Shown here piece by piece: positions 10,710 through 19,964 of a DNA stretch of 64,000 nt. The notes under the pieces were generated by a model. The model was not told the origin of the DNA and made no database searches. It saw nothing but the letters and a program-made list of their open reading frames with translations. Origin of the DNA: Roseovarius salincola (lineage in GTDB: Bacteria > Pseudomonadota > Alphaproteobacteria > Rhodobacterales > Rhodobacteraceae); the NCBI RefSeq assembly GCF_026891095.1, contig NZ_JAPTNL010000014.1, positions 41,182 through 105,181 on the forward strand. The letters run 5' to 3'. Position numbers and translations under genes: made by a program. Numbering within the stretch: the first letter of the stretch is position 1; each line of letters starts with the position of its first letter.

Positions 10710-13151
10710 TCAGCATTTCACCCGCTCCATCCCGGGATCGTAAAGCGGGGCAAGACGCACCGCGCAGGGCACGCGCTCGGTTGCGACCTCAAGCTCGTAT
10801 TCGCCGCTCAGCACATGGGCGCGGTCGATGGGCTCGGGGCTGCGCACATAGCCATACCCGATCGACTGGTTGACCGTGTAGCCAAAGCCACCGCTGGTCA
10901 GCCATCCGACGCGCTCGCCATTGCGGTAGATCGTCTCGCGCCCCGAAAGCACGACGCCGGGATCGGCGGTGAAACAGGCGAGAATCTTTTTCACCCCATT
11001 GTCGCGCTGCGTCTCGGCGGCCTGACGGCCTTTGAAATCCATGTTCTTCTTCAGCTTCACCGCCCAGGCAAGACCGGCCTCGGCAGGCGTATGATCGGCG
11101 CCGATATCGGACCCCCATGCGCGATAACCCTTTTCGAGCCGGAGGCTTTCGATGGCGCGGTAACCCGCATCGCGCAGGCAGAATTCGCGCCCGGCTTCGC
11201 TGAGGGCGTCATAGACCGTGGTGGCGTATTCGACCGGCAGGTGCAGCTCCCACCCCAGTTCGCCGACATAGGTGACGCGCAAGGCCCTGACCGGGCAGCC
11301 GGCGATACCGATGGTTTGCGCGGTGCCGAACCTGAAACCTGCGTTGGACACATCGTTTCGCGTGACCTGTTCAAGGATGTCGCGCGCGCGCGGCCCCATC
11401 AGCGACAGCACCGCGTAGGCCGAGGTCACATCGACAAGCTGCGCATTCATGCCTTGGGGGATGTTGCGCGCGATCCAGTCGAAGTCATGGGTCGCGAAAC
11501 CGGTGCCGGTGACGATGTAATATTCATCCTGCGCCACGCGCACGCATGTCAGGTCGCATTCGATGCCGCCGCGGTCATTGAGCATTTGCGTATAGATCAG
11601 CGAACCGACCGGTTTGGAGACATCATTGGCCGCGATCCAGCTTAGCGCCGCCTCGGCATCCGGCCCCTTGAGGGTGAACTTGGCGAACGAGGTTTGATCG
11701 AACAGGACGGCGGCCTCGCGGCAGGCCTTATGCTCTTCGCCGACGCTCTCGAACCAGTTCTGGCGCCCGAAGCTGTAGATGTCCTTTGCCTCGGTGCCGT
11801 TGGTCGCAAACCAGTTGGGCCGCTCCCAGCCCAGCTTTTCGCCGAAACAGGCGCCTTTCGCCTGCAACTTGTCATAGAGCGGTGACTTGCGGCAGGGGCG
11901 CCCCGAGCTGTGTTCCTCGAAGGGCCAGGCCATCGTGTAATGCTTGCCATAGGCTTCGGCGGTGCGGGTACGCACCCAGTCGGTATCGAAATGCGGGCGG
12001 CCAAAACGGCGGATGTCCACCGGCCACAGATCGAAGGGCGGCTCGCCCTTGGCGACCCATTCCGCCAGCGCCATGCCCGCGCCGCCACCCGCCGCGATAC
12101 CATAGGCATTGAATCCAGCGCCGACGAACAGGTTCTTCAGCTCCGGCGCCTCGCCGAGAATGAAATTGCCATCGGGCGTGAAACTTTCGGGTCCGTTGAC
12201 CAGCTGCTTGATCCCGGCGGTCTCCAGCGCGGGCACCCGGCCCAGCGCCAGTTCGACCAGTTGCTCGAAATGATCGAAATTGGAATCGAGCAGCGTGTAG
12301 TGAAACCCCTTGGGAATGCCGTTCACCGCCCAGGGGATCGGGTTGGCCTCGTAGCCGCCCATCACGAGGCCGCCCACCTCTTCCTTGTAATAGGTCAGCC
12401 GGTCGGGATCGCGCAGCGTCGGCATGTCCGATGTGACGCCGTCGATCTGCTCGGTCACCATGTATTGATGCTCCATCGGCACGAGCGGGACGTTCACCCC
12501 GACACTGGCGGCGAAATCGCGGGTCCACTGGCCACCGCACAGGATCACCTTTTCACAGGCGATAAAGCCCTTTTCTGTCATCACCCCCTTTATGACACCG
12601 TCTTCCAGTTCGATGCTGGTGACCTTGGTATCCTCGATGATCGTCGCGCCCGCCTTGCGCGCACCCTTGGCCAGCGACAGCGTTATATCCGACGGGTTCG
12701 CCTGCCCGTCGGTGGGCATGTAGGCCGCGCCGACCAGATCGTCGGTGGTCATCAGCGGCCAGAGCTCCTTGGCTTCGGAGGGTGTGAGGAGCTGCATCTC
12801 GAGGCCAAAGGAATGCGCGGTGGTGGCCTGTCGCTTGACCTCGGTCCAGCGTTCCTGGTTGCAGGCAAGGCGCAACCCGCCATTCATCTTCCAGCCCGTC
12901 GCCTGGCCGGTCTCCTGTTCCAGCGTGTTGTAAAGATCGACCGAGTAGCCCAGCAACTGCGTGATGTTGGCGTTCGAACGCAGCTGCCCCACAAGTCCCG
13001 CCGCGTGGAATGTCGTGCCCGAGGTCAGCTTCTTGCGCTCAAGCAGAACGACTTCGCTCCAGCCCAGTTTCGCAAGGTGATAGGCGGTCGAGCATCCCAC
13101 GATGCCGCCGCCGATGATGACGGCCTTTGCGCTTGCCGGAAAAGTGCTCAT
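10710..13151 (-). CDS. FAD-dependent N-demethylating oxidoreductase (dimethylglycine/sarcosine dehydrogenase family)
   Basis: The 813-residue protein has a DAO-type FAD domain starting with IIGGGIVGCSTAYHLA, and a TSGTTFHAAGL segment in which His49 matches the histidine that carries covalent FAD in dimethylglycine and sarcosine dehydrogenases. The C-terminal half is a GcvT-type folate-binding domain (from about residue 430, for example YVGELGWELH and YRAIESLRLEKGYRAWG). Such enzymes transfer a methyl group as formaldehyde to tetrahydrofolate. The start at 13151 forms a 4-bp ATGA overlap with the upstream kinase gene, with GAGGA before it. Exact substrate is unknown; betaine-derived dimethylglycine or a phosphorylated methylamine is likely from context. 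Confidence 0.9.
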   Translation of the reverse strand: MSTFPASAKAVIIGGGIVGCSTAYHLAKLGWSEVVLLERKKLTSGTTFHAAGLVGQLRSNANITQLLGYSVDLYNTLEQETGQATGWKMNGGLRLACNQERWTEVKRQATTAHSFGLEMQLLTPSEAKELWPLMTTDDLVGAAYMPTDGQANPSDITLSLAKGARKAGATIIEDTKVTSIELEDGVIKGVMTEKGFIACEKVILCGGQWTRDFAASVGVNVPLVPMEHQYMVTEQIDGVTSDMPTLRDPDRLTYYKEEVGGLVMGGYEANPIPWAVNGIPKGFHYTLLDSNFDHFEQLVELALGRVPALETAGIKQLVNGPESFTPDGNFILGEAPELKNLFVGAGFNAYGIAAGGGAGMALAEWVAKGEPPFDLWPVDIRRFGRPHFDTDWVRTRTAEAYGKHYTMAWPFEEHSSGRPCRKSPLYDKLQAKGACFGEKLGWERPNWFATNGTEAKDIYSFGRQNWFESVGEEHKACREAAVLFDQTSFAKFTLKGPDAEAALSWIAANDVSKPVGSLIYTQMLNDRGGIECDLTCVRVAQDEYYIVTGTGFATHDFDWIARNIPQGMNAQLVDVTSAYAVLSLMGPRARDILEQVTRNDVSNAGFRFGTAQTIGIAGCPVRALRVTYVGELGWELHLPVEYATTVYDALSEAGREFCLRDAGYRAIESLRLEKGYRAWGSDIGADHTPAEAGLAWAVKLKKNMDFKGRQAAETQRDNGVKKILACFTADPGVVLSGRETIYRNGERVGWLTSGGFGYTVNQSIGYGYVRSPEPIDRAHVLSGEYELEVATERVPCAVRLAPLYDPGMERVKC

Positions 13152-14047
13152 TTTGATCCTCGCATAGATTGAAAGCCGGACAGCGCCGTTTCGAACCGCG
13201 ACAGGTTCTTGTCGGTATAGGCGGCGTAGTCGAAATCGATGTCCGAATGGATTTCCGAAACCATGCTCCACATCGTTTCCCTGAGAAGCGATGCGCATTT
13301 CATGGCGTGATAGCGGTGGTTCAGCTCGTGGGTCAGATCGGTCCCGAAATAAGTTTCGAGCATCCAGCGTTCCTGGTCGGGGCTGAGTTCGCTGTTCGAG
13401 GCCAGCCCGGCAAGATCGAACAGCGGTGAATTGAACCCGCCATATTCCCAGTCGAGCAACCAGAGGCGCTGGCCGTCATCCAGGAAATTGGCGGCCAGAA
13501 GGTCGTTGTGCCCCAGCACCAGCCGCACCGGGCCGACCGCGTCTTCAAGATCGACAGCAACGCGCAGCAAACCATCAAGCCGCCCCACATGGCGCGATCC
13601 GTCCGCGCGCAGGGTGGCGGCATAGTCGCGCAGCACGTGGAACACCCAGAAGGTCAGCACCGGCCCGCGCAGATGCACGGGCGCCTCGGCATGGCAGCGC
13701 CTGAGAAGAGGCAAGATGCGCGCCAGCATCGCATCGTCGCGCACAGCATCCTCGTCGAGGGTGCGCCCATCAACATGGTCGATGACAAGGATGCCCGGTT
13801 CGGTGTGGACAATGGCCGGGGCGATCCCGATGGCCTGCGCGGCGCGATGCACCGCCTGTTCATTGAAGCGCATGATCTGGTGCAAAGGGATGTCCTGCCC
13901 GACCCGCACAACGTAACGGCGGCCCTGATCGCTGAGCGCGACGTTGAAATTGGTGATCCCGCCGCCCAGCAGTTCGGCCTGCTCGGGCGCTGTCCAGATC
14001 GAGAGGGCGGTCGCCCGTTCAAGGGCAGCTTTTTCTGCGTCGTTCAT
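13148..14047 (-). CDS. Choline/ethanolamine-kinase-like phosphotransferase (APH fold)
   Basis: The 299-residue kinase has a nucleotide loop around residues 27-50 (LLGGGITNFNVAL), the catalytic motif LGHNDLLAANFLDDG and the metal motif LLDWEYGG, so all catalytic residues are intact. APH-fold enzymes phosphorylate small hydroxylated compounds such as choline, ethanolamine or sugars. The gene overlaps both neighbours by 4 bp (permease upstream, dehydrogenase downstream), so import, phosphorylation and demethylation appear coupled. A paralogue lies at 20826-21758, again beside a dehydrogenase of the same family. Substrate is not identifiable from sequence. Confidence 0.85.
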   Translation of the reverse strand: MNDAEKAALERATALSIWTAPEQAELLGGGITNFNVALSDQGRRYVVRVGQDIPLHQIMRFNEQAVHRAAQAIGIAPAIVHTEPGILVIDHVDGRTLDEDAVRDDAMLARILPLLRRCHAEAPVHLRGPVLTFWVFHVLRDYAATLRADGSRHVGRLDGLLRVAVDLEDAVGPVRLVLGHNDLLAANFLDDGQRLWLLDWEYGGFNSPLFDLAGLASNSELSPDQERWMLETYFGTDLTHELNHRYHAMKCASLLRETMWSMVSEIHSDIDFDYAAYTDKNLSRFETALSGFQSMRGSK

Positions 14048-16053
14048 TGTTCAAGTCCCATTTTGCGGCGCATGCGGCTGGCCGTTGCCGACAGGATGCG
14101 ATCAGCGACAATGGCGATGAAGGCGACGGCCAGGCCGGCGACGATACCTTGCCCGGAATTGGCCTTGGTCAGTGCGATATAAACCTCCTGCCCCAAGTCA
14201 CGGGTGCCCACCAGCGCGGTGATCACCAGCATCGACAGGGCCAGCATGATGGTCTGGTTCAGGCCGAGCAGGAGTTCGGGGATGGCCATCGGCAACTTGA
14301 TGCGCCACAGCACCTGGCGCGGCGTGCAGCCCGATACGAGCCCGGCCTCGACAAGCTGCGGATCGACGCTGCGGATGCCGTGGGCGGCATAGCGCACAGC
14401 GGGCGCCATCGCATAAAGCACCACGGCGATCATCGCCGAGAAATCCCCCACCCTGAACAGCATCACCACCGGGATGAGATAGACGAAGCTGGGCAGCGTT
14501 TGCAGCGTGTCGATAAAGGATCCCACCACGCGGTTCGCCGTGTCGTTCTGTGCCGCCATGATCCCCATCGGGATGCCGATGGCCGAGGCGATCAGAACCG
14601 ACACACCACACAGATAAACGGTGATCATTGCCTTGTCCCACAATCCCACCATGGCGATCAGCGCGGTGAGCGTCCCCGTCAGGGCCGCCAGCCCCAGCCC
14701 CCCTGCGCGCCAGCCGATCAACGTCATCACCATGATCCCCCAGGGCCATGGGATCCCCACGAAGAAGCGTTTGACGGGCAACAGGAGGTAAGACAGAAGC
14801 GCGCCCTTGATCGTCTCGAAGACATCGAAGAAATGCACGTTGATATAGCCCATGAAGTCGGACCAGAAGGCACCTGTCGAAACGGTCGCCGCATCGGGGT
14901 AGGCCTGCAGGACGGGCGAGACATGCGACAGAAGGTAGGTGCAGATCATCACCAGCAGCACCGTCGCCAGCCAGGGGTGGCGCTGGAACAGGTTGCGGTC
15001 GCGGCCAGGTGCATACGCCTGGGCATTGCGGCTGGCGAAAGCCTGGCTCAGCCGATCGAGCGCGATCGCCATGACGACGATCGCCAGGCCCGCTTCGATC
15101 CCGCCGCCGATATCCAGTCGCCTGAGCGCGCTGAGCACGTCAAAGCCAAGCCCCCCGGCGCCGATCATCGAAGCGATGATGACCATGTTGAGCGACAGCA
15201 TGATCACCTGGTTGACGCCCACCATCAGCGTCGGCGCGGCCGAGGGCACGATCACCTTCCACATCATCTGGCGGCGCGTGCAGCCGACCATCACACCGAC
15301 ATCGCGGGTTTCATTGGGCACCCCATGCAGCGCCACAATGGTCACCCGCACCATCGGTGGCATCGCGTAGATGATCGTCGCCACAAGCGCCGCCACCGGT
15401 CCGAAACCGAACAGGAACAGGATCGGCACGAGATAGGCGAAGACGGGCACCGTCTGCATGAGGTCGAGCAGAGGGCGCAGCAGTCGCTCGAACAGCGGCG
15501 AGCGATAGGCCATGATCCCCAGCAACAGCCCGCCGACCGACCCGATCGGCACGGCGATCAGCACCGAGGCCAGCGTCACCATCGCGCTGTTCCATTGTCC
15601 AAAGACCGCAAGATAAAGAAAGCAGGCCCCGATCAGCGCCGCCAGTTTCCAGTCGCGCGCGTAATGGCCCATCGCGACCAGCGTCACGATGATCGCGATC
15701 CAGCTCAGCGGCGGGGCGATCTGGACGGCGGCATTGCCAAGCCCGGATGAAAAGCCGTCGATCAACAGGTCGCGCATGAAATCATAGGGAATCTCGATAA
15801 GCGTCGAGATGAACCGCGTGACGTCACGGAAGCTGAACAAACCGAAACCGGCATCCTCGACCAGCCAGCGCATGAAGGCGCTGATACGGGCCTCGACCGG
15901 CAGGATATAGGCGCTTGGATACTTGATGATCCAGCGCGCATCATAAGCCTTGTAGATATCCCAGGAATAGCGCGACAACAGCCATGTCGCTGCGAACAGC
16001 GCCAGCCAGAACCACCCATTGCGCCCCGGAAGATGATCGCGCAGCCCTGTCAT
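14044..16053 (-). CDS. Fused double permease of a ProU-type (glycine betaine/quaternary amine) ABC importer
   Basis: The 669-residue protein contains two complete permease modules. Each carries an EAA-type loop with the same signature: DVGVMVGCTRRQMMWKVIVP in the first half and EAGLVSGCTPRQVLWRIKLP in the second. Each is followed by a GxNQ-type membrane segment (VGVNQVIMLSLNMV, LGLNQTIMLALSML). ProW is normally a single 350-residue module working as a dimer, so here the dimer is fused into one chain. The fold and the adjoining ProV-like ATPase and ProX-like receptor indicate import of a betaine, choline or related compound. Confidence 0.9.
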   Translation of the reverse strand: MTGLRDHLPGRNGWFWLALFAATWLLSRYSWDIYKAYDARWIIKYPSAYILPVEARISAFMRWLVEDAGFGLFSFRDVTRFISTLIEIPYDFMRDLLIDGFSSGLGNAAVQIAPPLSWIAIIVTLVAMGHYARDWKLAALIGACFLYLAVFGQWNSAMVTLASVLIAVPIGSVGGLLLGIMAYRSPLFERLLRPLLDLMQTVPVFAYLVPILFLFGFGPVAALVATIIYAMPPMVRVTIVALHGVPNETRDVGVMVGCTRRQMMWKVIVPSAAPTLMVGVNQVIMLSLNMVIIASMIGAGGLGFDVLSALRRLDIGGGIEAGLAIVVMAIALDRLSQAFASRNAQAYAPGRDRNLFQRHPWLATVLLVMICTYLLSHVSPVLQAYPDAATVSTGAFWSDFMGYINVHFFDVFETIKGALLSYLLLPVKRFFVGIPWPWGIMVMTLIGWRAGGLGLAALTGTLTALIAMVGLWDKAMITVYLCGVSVLIASAIGIPMGIMAAQNDTANRVVGSFIDTLQTLPSFVYLIPVVMLFRVGDFSAMIAVVLYAMAPAVRYAAHGIRSVDPQLVEAGLVSGCTPRQVLWRIKLPMAIPELLLGLNQTIMLALSMLVITALVGTRDLGQEVYIALTKANSGQGIVAGLAVAFIAIVADRILSATASRMRRKMGLEQ

Positions 16054-17096
16054 GGGGCCGGTTTCCGACCGATCAGCACATCAATGACGGCCTGCCGCCC
16101 GATGCTGCCGACCACGTCGCCTTCGGCGTTCACCACCCGGAACGGCAGGGCGCTGGCCTCGATCTGATCGGCCACGGCCTCGATGCGCTGCGTCTGGGGC
16201 AGATCGCCCGCCATCTCGCCCTCGGGCGCGCCGGGGGTCATCACGCTGCGCAGCGTCAGTACCTTGGAGCGCGGCACATGGCGGGTGAATTCGCCGACGT
16301 ATTCGGTGGCGGGGTTCAGCACCAGTTCTTCGGGAGTTGCGACCTGCACGACCCTGCCATCCTTCATCACCGCGATATGGTCTGCCAGCCGGATCGCCTC
16401 GTCGAAATCATGGGTGATGAACACGATGGTCTTGTGCAGCATCCCCTGAAGGCGCAGGAATTCGTCCTGCATCTCGCGCCGGATCAACGGGTCGAGCGCC
16501 GAAAAGGGCTCGTCCAGAAACCACAGGTCAGGCTCGACGGCCAGTGAACGGGCGATTCCGACGCGCTGCTGCTGCCCGCCCGACAATTGGCGCGGGTAAT
16601 AGGCCTCGCGCCCCTTGAGACCGACCAGTTCGATCACCTCGCGCGCGCGAGCCTCGCGCTTCGCGCGCGGTACGCCCTGCACTTCCAGCGGAAAGGCGGC
16701 GTTCTGCAACACAGTCAGATGTGGCAACAGGGCGAAGTGCTGGAACACCATGCCCATCTTGCGGCGCCGTATGTCGATCATTTCCTTGTCGGTCATCGAC
16801 AACAGGTCGCGGCCCTCGAACAGGATTTCGCCAGCGGTCGGCTCGATCAGGCGCGAGAGGCAGCGCACGAGCGTGGATTTGCCCGATCCCGACAGCCCCA
16901 TGATCACGAAAATCTCGCCCTGGCGGATCTGCACGGTGGCATCGCGGACCGCCCCGACAAGCCCCTCTGAGCGGATTTGCTCGGAACTCAGCGCGCCGCC
17001 ATGGCGTTTGTAGGCATCCTGGGCGCCGGCACCGTAAAGCTTCCAGATGCCACGGCAATCCAGCAAGATCGGTTTTTCCATCTTATCCTCGGGCAC
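16050..17096 (-). CDS. ProV-type ABC transporter ATP-binding protein
   Basis: This 348-residue ATPase has Walker A GLSGSGKS, signature [16 protein letters not shown], Walker B DLWFLDEPFSALDP and switch His in FITHDFDEA. Like ProV it has a long N-terminal extension before Walker A (about 65 residues). It also has a C-terminal CBS-like tail (GSIGRQAVIDVLIG), the region used for osmotic or nucleotide control in OpuA/ProU systems. It overlaps the permease by 4 bp and lies about 105 bp downstream of the receptor gene. Confidence 0.93.
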   Translation of the reverse strand: MPEDKMEKPILLDCRGIWKLYGAGAQDAYKRHGGALSSEQIRSEGLVGAVRDATVQIRQGEIFVIMGLSGSGKSTLVRCLSRLIEPTAGEILFEGRDLLSMTDKEMIDIRRRKMGMVFQHFALLPHLTVLQNAAFPLEVQGVPRAKREARAREVIELVGLKGREAYYPRQLSGGQQQRVGIARSLAVEPDLWFLDEPFSALDPLIRREMQDEFLRLQGMLHKTIVFITHDFDEAIRLADHIAVMKDGRVVQVATPEELVLNPATEYVGEFTRHVPRSKVLTLRSVMTPGAPEGEMAGDLPQTQRIEAVADQIEASALPFRVVNAEGDVVGSIGRQAVIDVLIGRKPAP

Positions 17097-17201
17097 TGGT
17101 GCACCACCCCGGTCGCGCCGGGAAAAGGGCGGTTGGTCGCAAACAGAAAGTCCGGGCGCAGGCGCGGCAAGGCCCGCGCGCCGGTTTGGGCATGCGCCTG
17201 T

Positions 17202-18146
17202 TCAGTCGGCGATCCAGCCCTGCCAGACCGAACTGTTTTCGGCGAGCCATGCGTCGCTGACCTCGTCCAGCGACTTGCCCTCGAGATCGACGGCGGCGAC
17301 CATGGCGCCCATGTCCTCGTTGCCGATGGTAAAGGCCTCGACGGCCTTGGCAGCACCCGGCCATGTATCGGCAAGACCCGACCACGCCACTTTCCAGATC
17401 GGCCCCGTCGGCTTGCCGCAATCATATGCCAGGTTCGGATTGATCCCCACCGAAGGGTCCTCATAGCATTCGGGCGTATAGGGCGGGAAGGCCACGAAGC
17501 TGCCCTCGTATTTCGTCGGCGCCCAATGCGGTGCATAGATCCACAGCACGATGGGCGCCTTGCGCTGATAGGCGCTTTCAAGTTCGGCGAAAAGCGCGGC
17601 ATCGGTCCCGGCATGGACCACTTCGAAATCGAGGCCCAGGGCCTCGATCCGTTCCTCGTCGAAACCGCCCCACGTGACCGGCCCGCCCAGATAACGGCCC
17701 ATCGGTGCGGTCTCGGGCGTTGCGAATTCCCGCGCGCAATCGTTGAGCGCCTGCCAGTCCGGAAGTCCGGGGCAGACCTCCTCCATGTAGGCGGGATACC
17801 ACCATTCCTCGATCGCCTTCATGCCGGTATCGCCCATGTTGACGACCTGCCCGGTGCCGACAGCCTCGTCCATCGCCTCGCGGCCGGTGGTTTCCCATAT
17901 CTCCATCGCCACATGCAGATCACCGCTTTTCAGCCCGGCGAATTGCGCGATGTAATCGGCCTGCACGTATTCGACGTTATAACCGGCCTCGGCCAGGACC
18001 TTGCCCATGATGGTCGTGGTCAAGAGCTGACCGGTCCAGTCATGCATGGTCAGCTTGATCGGCTCCTGTGACTCGGCTTGGGCAAAGGCCCCACCGGCCA
18101 TCGCCAGCCCGGCGCATGTTGCCGCCGCAAATGTTGAAAGACGCAT
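17202..18146 (-). CDS. ProX/OpuAC-type substrate-binding protein
   Basis: The 314-residue protein starts at 18146 with AGGGAG 8 bp upstream and has a Sec signal peptide (MRLSTFAAATCAGLAMAGG, cleavage after AFA). The mature protein is rich in Trp and Tyr, including EIWETTGREAMDEA, EEWWYPAYM and IYAPHWAPTKYE. Aromatic cages made of such residues bind quaternary ammonium groups in ProX and OpuAC. It is the first gene of the leftward operon. It probably binds choline, a betaine or a related methylated amine; which one is not visible. Confidence 0.88.
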   Translation of the reverse strand: MRLSTFAAATCAGLAMAGGAFAQAESQEPIKLTMHDWTGQLLTTTIMGKVLAEAGYNVEYVQADYIAQFAGLKSGDLHVAMEIWETTGREAMDEAVGTGQVVNMGDTGMKAIEEWWYPAYMEEVCPGLPDWQALNDCAREFATPETAPMGRYLGGPVTWGGFDEERIEALGLDFEVVHAGTDAALFAELESAYQRKAPIVLWIYAPHWAPTKYEGSFVAFPPYTPECYEDPSVGINPNLAYDCGKPTGPIWKVAWSGLADTWPGAAKAVEAFTIGNEDMGAMVAAVDLEGKSLDEVSDAWLAENSSVWQGWIAD

Positions 18147-18265
18147 CCTGAGAACTCCCTGTGTTTTGTTTTTTGGCCGACGGCCTTTTTCACAGCCTTC
18201 GATTCGCCGCGCCATAACAGACAATTTCCAACAGCGTATCTCAGTTTTCAATGTTTATTTTTGTT

Positions 18266-18308
18266 TTTTGTGGTTTTAATGTTGGTATTTGATGGATTTT
18301 GTGGTTTT
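18266..18308. repeat. Direct repeat TTTTGTGGTTTT, 31 bp apart, in divergent promoter region
   Basis: Identical 12-mers occur at 18266-18277 and 18297-18308, start-to-start distance 31 bp (three helical turns), within an AT-rich island (18230-18312) between the leftward ABC operon and the rightward DeoR gene. Direct repeats at whole-turn spacing are a common architecture for DeoR-family operators, so this is a likely binding region for the adjacent regulator. Confidence 0.6.
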
Positions 18309-18345
18309 TTGCCTAGAAATCCACAGGGTCACAGCGGAGCCCGAC

Positions 18346-19173
18346 ATGACCAACCCCTCGACGCCCTCTATCGACGCCCGCTCACTCCCCGCATCACAGC
18401 GCGGCGCCGAGATCATCGACCTTGTGACGCGCGCCGGGGGCAGCATGCGTATCCAGTCGATCGCCGAGGCGCTCAACGTCTCGGAGGAAACAGTGCGCCG
18501 GAACGTGCGGCGGCTTTCGGATGAGGGGTTGGTGCGCAAGGTCCATGGGGGCGTTCTGCTCCAGCATGGCTCGACCGAACTGAACTTCGCCCAGCGGATG
18601 GCCGAAAACCCCATCCCCAAGCAGCGCATCGCGGCCCATGTGGCGGGTTTGATCAGCGACGGCAGCTCGCTGTTTCTGGATGTCGGATCGACAACCGCCT
18701 TCATCGCCGAGGCGCTGAAGGCCCATCAGGAGCTGCTGGTGGTCACAAATTCGGTCGCCGTCGCCCACAGCCTTGCGGCGCGCAACAACAACAGGGTGTT
18801 CATGCCTGGCGGCGAACTGCGCGGCCATGACGGCGGCGTGTTCGGCGCGAATGTGCTGGATTTCGTGCGCCAGTTCCGCACCGATTTCGCGGTGCTTTCG
18901 GCGGCGGCGATCAATGCGCGCAACGGGTTCATGCTGTTCGACATGGAAGAGGCGCTTTATTCGCGCGAGATCATGGCGAATTCCACCACAAGGATCCTGG
19001 CGGCGGATAACAGCAAGTTCGGCCGCACAGCCCCGATCGCCATCGGCCCGCCCACATCGGTCGACCTGCTGATCTGCGACGGCCCACCCCCCGAAGACAT
19101 CCGCGAGGCCGCGCAAGGCTGGGGCACCGAGATCGCCATAGCCGACAGATCAGGGGGAAAAGCCCATGACTGA
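18346..19173 (+). CDS. DeoR-family transcriptional regulator
   Basis: The 275-residue protein has a DeoR helix-turn-helix (about 20-70: RIQSIAEALNVSEETVRRNV, GLVRKVHGGVLL) and a sugar-phosphate-sensing C-terminal domain (LDVGSTTAFIAEAL, ILAADNSKFGR). DeoR proteins usually respond to phosphorylated intermediates, which fits a locus containing kinases and phosphatases. The start at 18346 has GGAG 6 bp upstream. It is divergent from the ABC importer operon and overlaps the following phosphatase gene by 8 bp, so phosphatase and regulator are co-transcribed. Confidence 0.9.
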   Translation: MTNPSTPSIDARSLPASQRGAEIIDLVTRAGGSMRIQSIAEALNVSEETVRRNVRRLSDEGLVRKVHGGVLLQHGSTELNFAQRMAENPIPKQRIAAHVAGLISDGSSLFLDVGSTTAFIAEALKAHQELLVVTNSVAVAHSLAARNNNRVFMPGGELRGHDGGVFGANVLDFVRQFRTDFAVLSAAAINARNGFMLFDMEEALYSREIMANSTTRILAADNSKFGRTAPIAIGPPTSVDLLICDGPPPEDIREAAQGWGTEIAIADRSGGKAHD

Positions 19174-19945
19174 TGCGGACGACCTGCGCCGCCGCCTGTC
19201 CGCCGCGCTCGACATCACCGAGGCAGCCAGCCGCATCGCGCTCGCGCACTTCAACCGCTCGCTCGACATCATCACCAAGGACGATGAAAGCCCTGTCACC
19301 ATCGCCGACCACGAAACCGAAGAGGCCATCCGCAGCCGCTTGCAGGCCGAGTTCCCCGATGACGGCACCTACGGTGAGGAGTTCGGCAGCCAGGGGCTCG
19401 ACAAGATCGACATCTGGGTTGTCGACCCGATCGATGGCACGCGGTCTTTCATAGCGGGCGTGCCGCTTTTCGGGATGCTGCTGGCGATGACCCGTCAGCG
19501 TCAGCCGGTTCTGGGGATCTGCCGCCTGCCCGCGATCAGACAGGTCTACGCCGCCGCGCGCGGGCTTGGCGCCACCCGCAACGGCGCGCCGATCCATGTG
19601 TCGCGCCAGACCGCGCTTGACCGGGCCATGCTGTTCATCAACGAGGGCGAAAAGATCTACGCCGATGCGCCGCAGGTGTTCGAGCGGCTGATGAATGCGG
19701 GCAAGCTGCGCCGCCTCTCCTATGACTGCCAGCCACATGCGCTTGTCGCCAGCGGGCAGATCGACGCCGTGGTCGATTATGACCTCAAACCCTATGACTA
19801 TTTCGCGCTGGCCCCGATCATCACCGAAGCAGGCGGCATCATCACCGACTGGCAGGGCCGCCCCCTCGACTACGGCTCCGACGGGCGCGTGATCAGCGCC
19901 GCCACACCCGAACTGCATGGCGAACTGATGGCCCTTCTGGCCTGA
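19166..19945 (+). CDS. Inositol-monophosphatase-family phosphatase (HisN-like)
   Basis: This 259-residue metal-dependent phosphatase has the motif WVVDPIDGTRSFIAGVPLFG (metal ligands Asp, Asp) at about 90-110, an upstream GEEFG glutamate, and a C-terminal YDLKPYDYFALAPIITEAGG segment. Members hydrolyse inositol phosphate, histidinol phosphate or related small phosphate esters. The start with AGGGGGA upstream overlaps the DeoR stop by 8 bp. A paralogue at 36515-37303 is also paired with a DeoR gene and an ABC importer, suggesting a recurring phosphoester module. Substrate unknown. Confidence 0.88.
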   Translation: MTDADDLRRRLSAALDITEAASRIALAHFNRSLDIITKDDESPVTIADHETEEAIRSRLQAEFPDDGTYGEEFGSQGLDKIDIWVVDPIDGTRSFIAGVPLFGMLLAMTRQRQPVLGICRLPAIRQVYAAARGLGATRNGAPIHVSRQTALDRAMLFINEGEKIYADAPQVFERLMNAGKLRRLSYDCQPHALVASGQIDAVVDYDLKPYDYFALAPIITEAGGIITDWQGRPLDYGSDGRVISAATPELHGELMALLA

Positions 19946-19964
19946 GCAGGTGCGCGCGCCCCCG

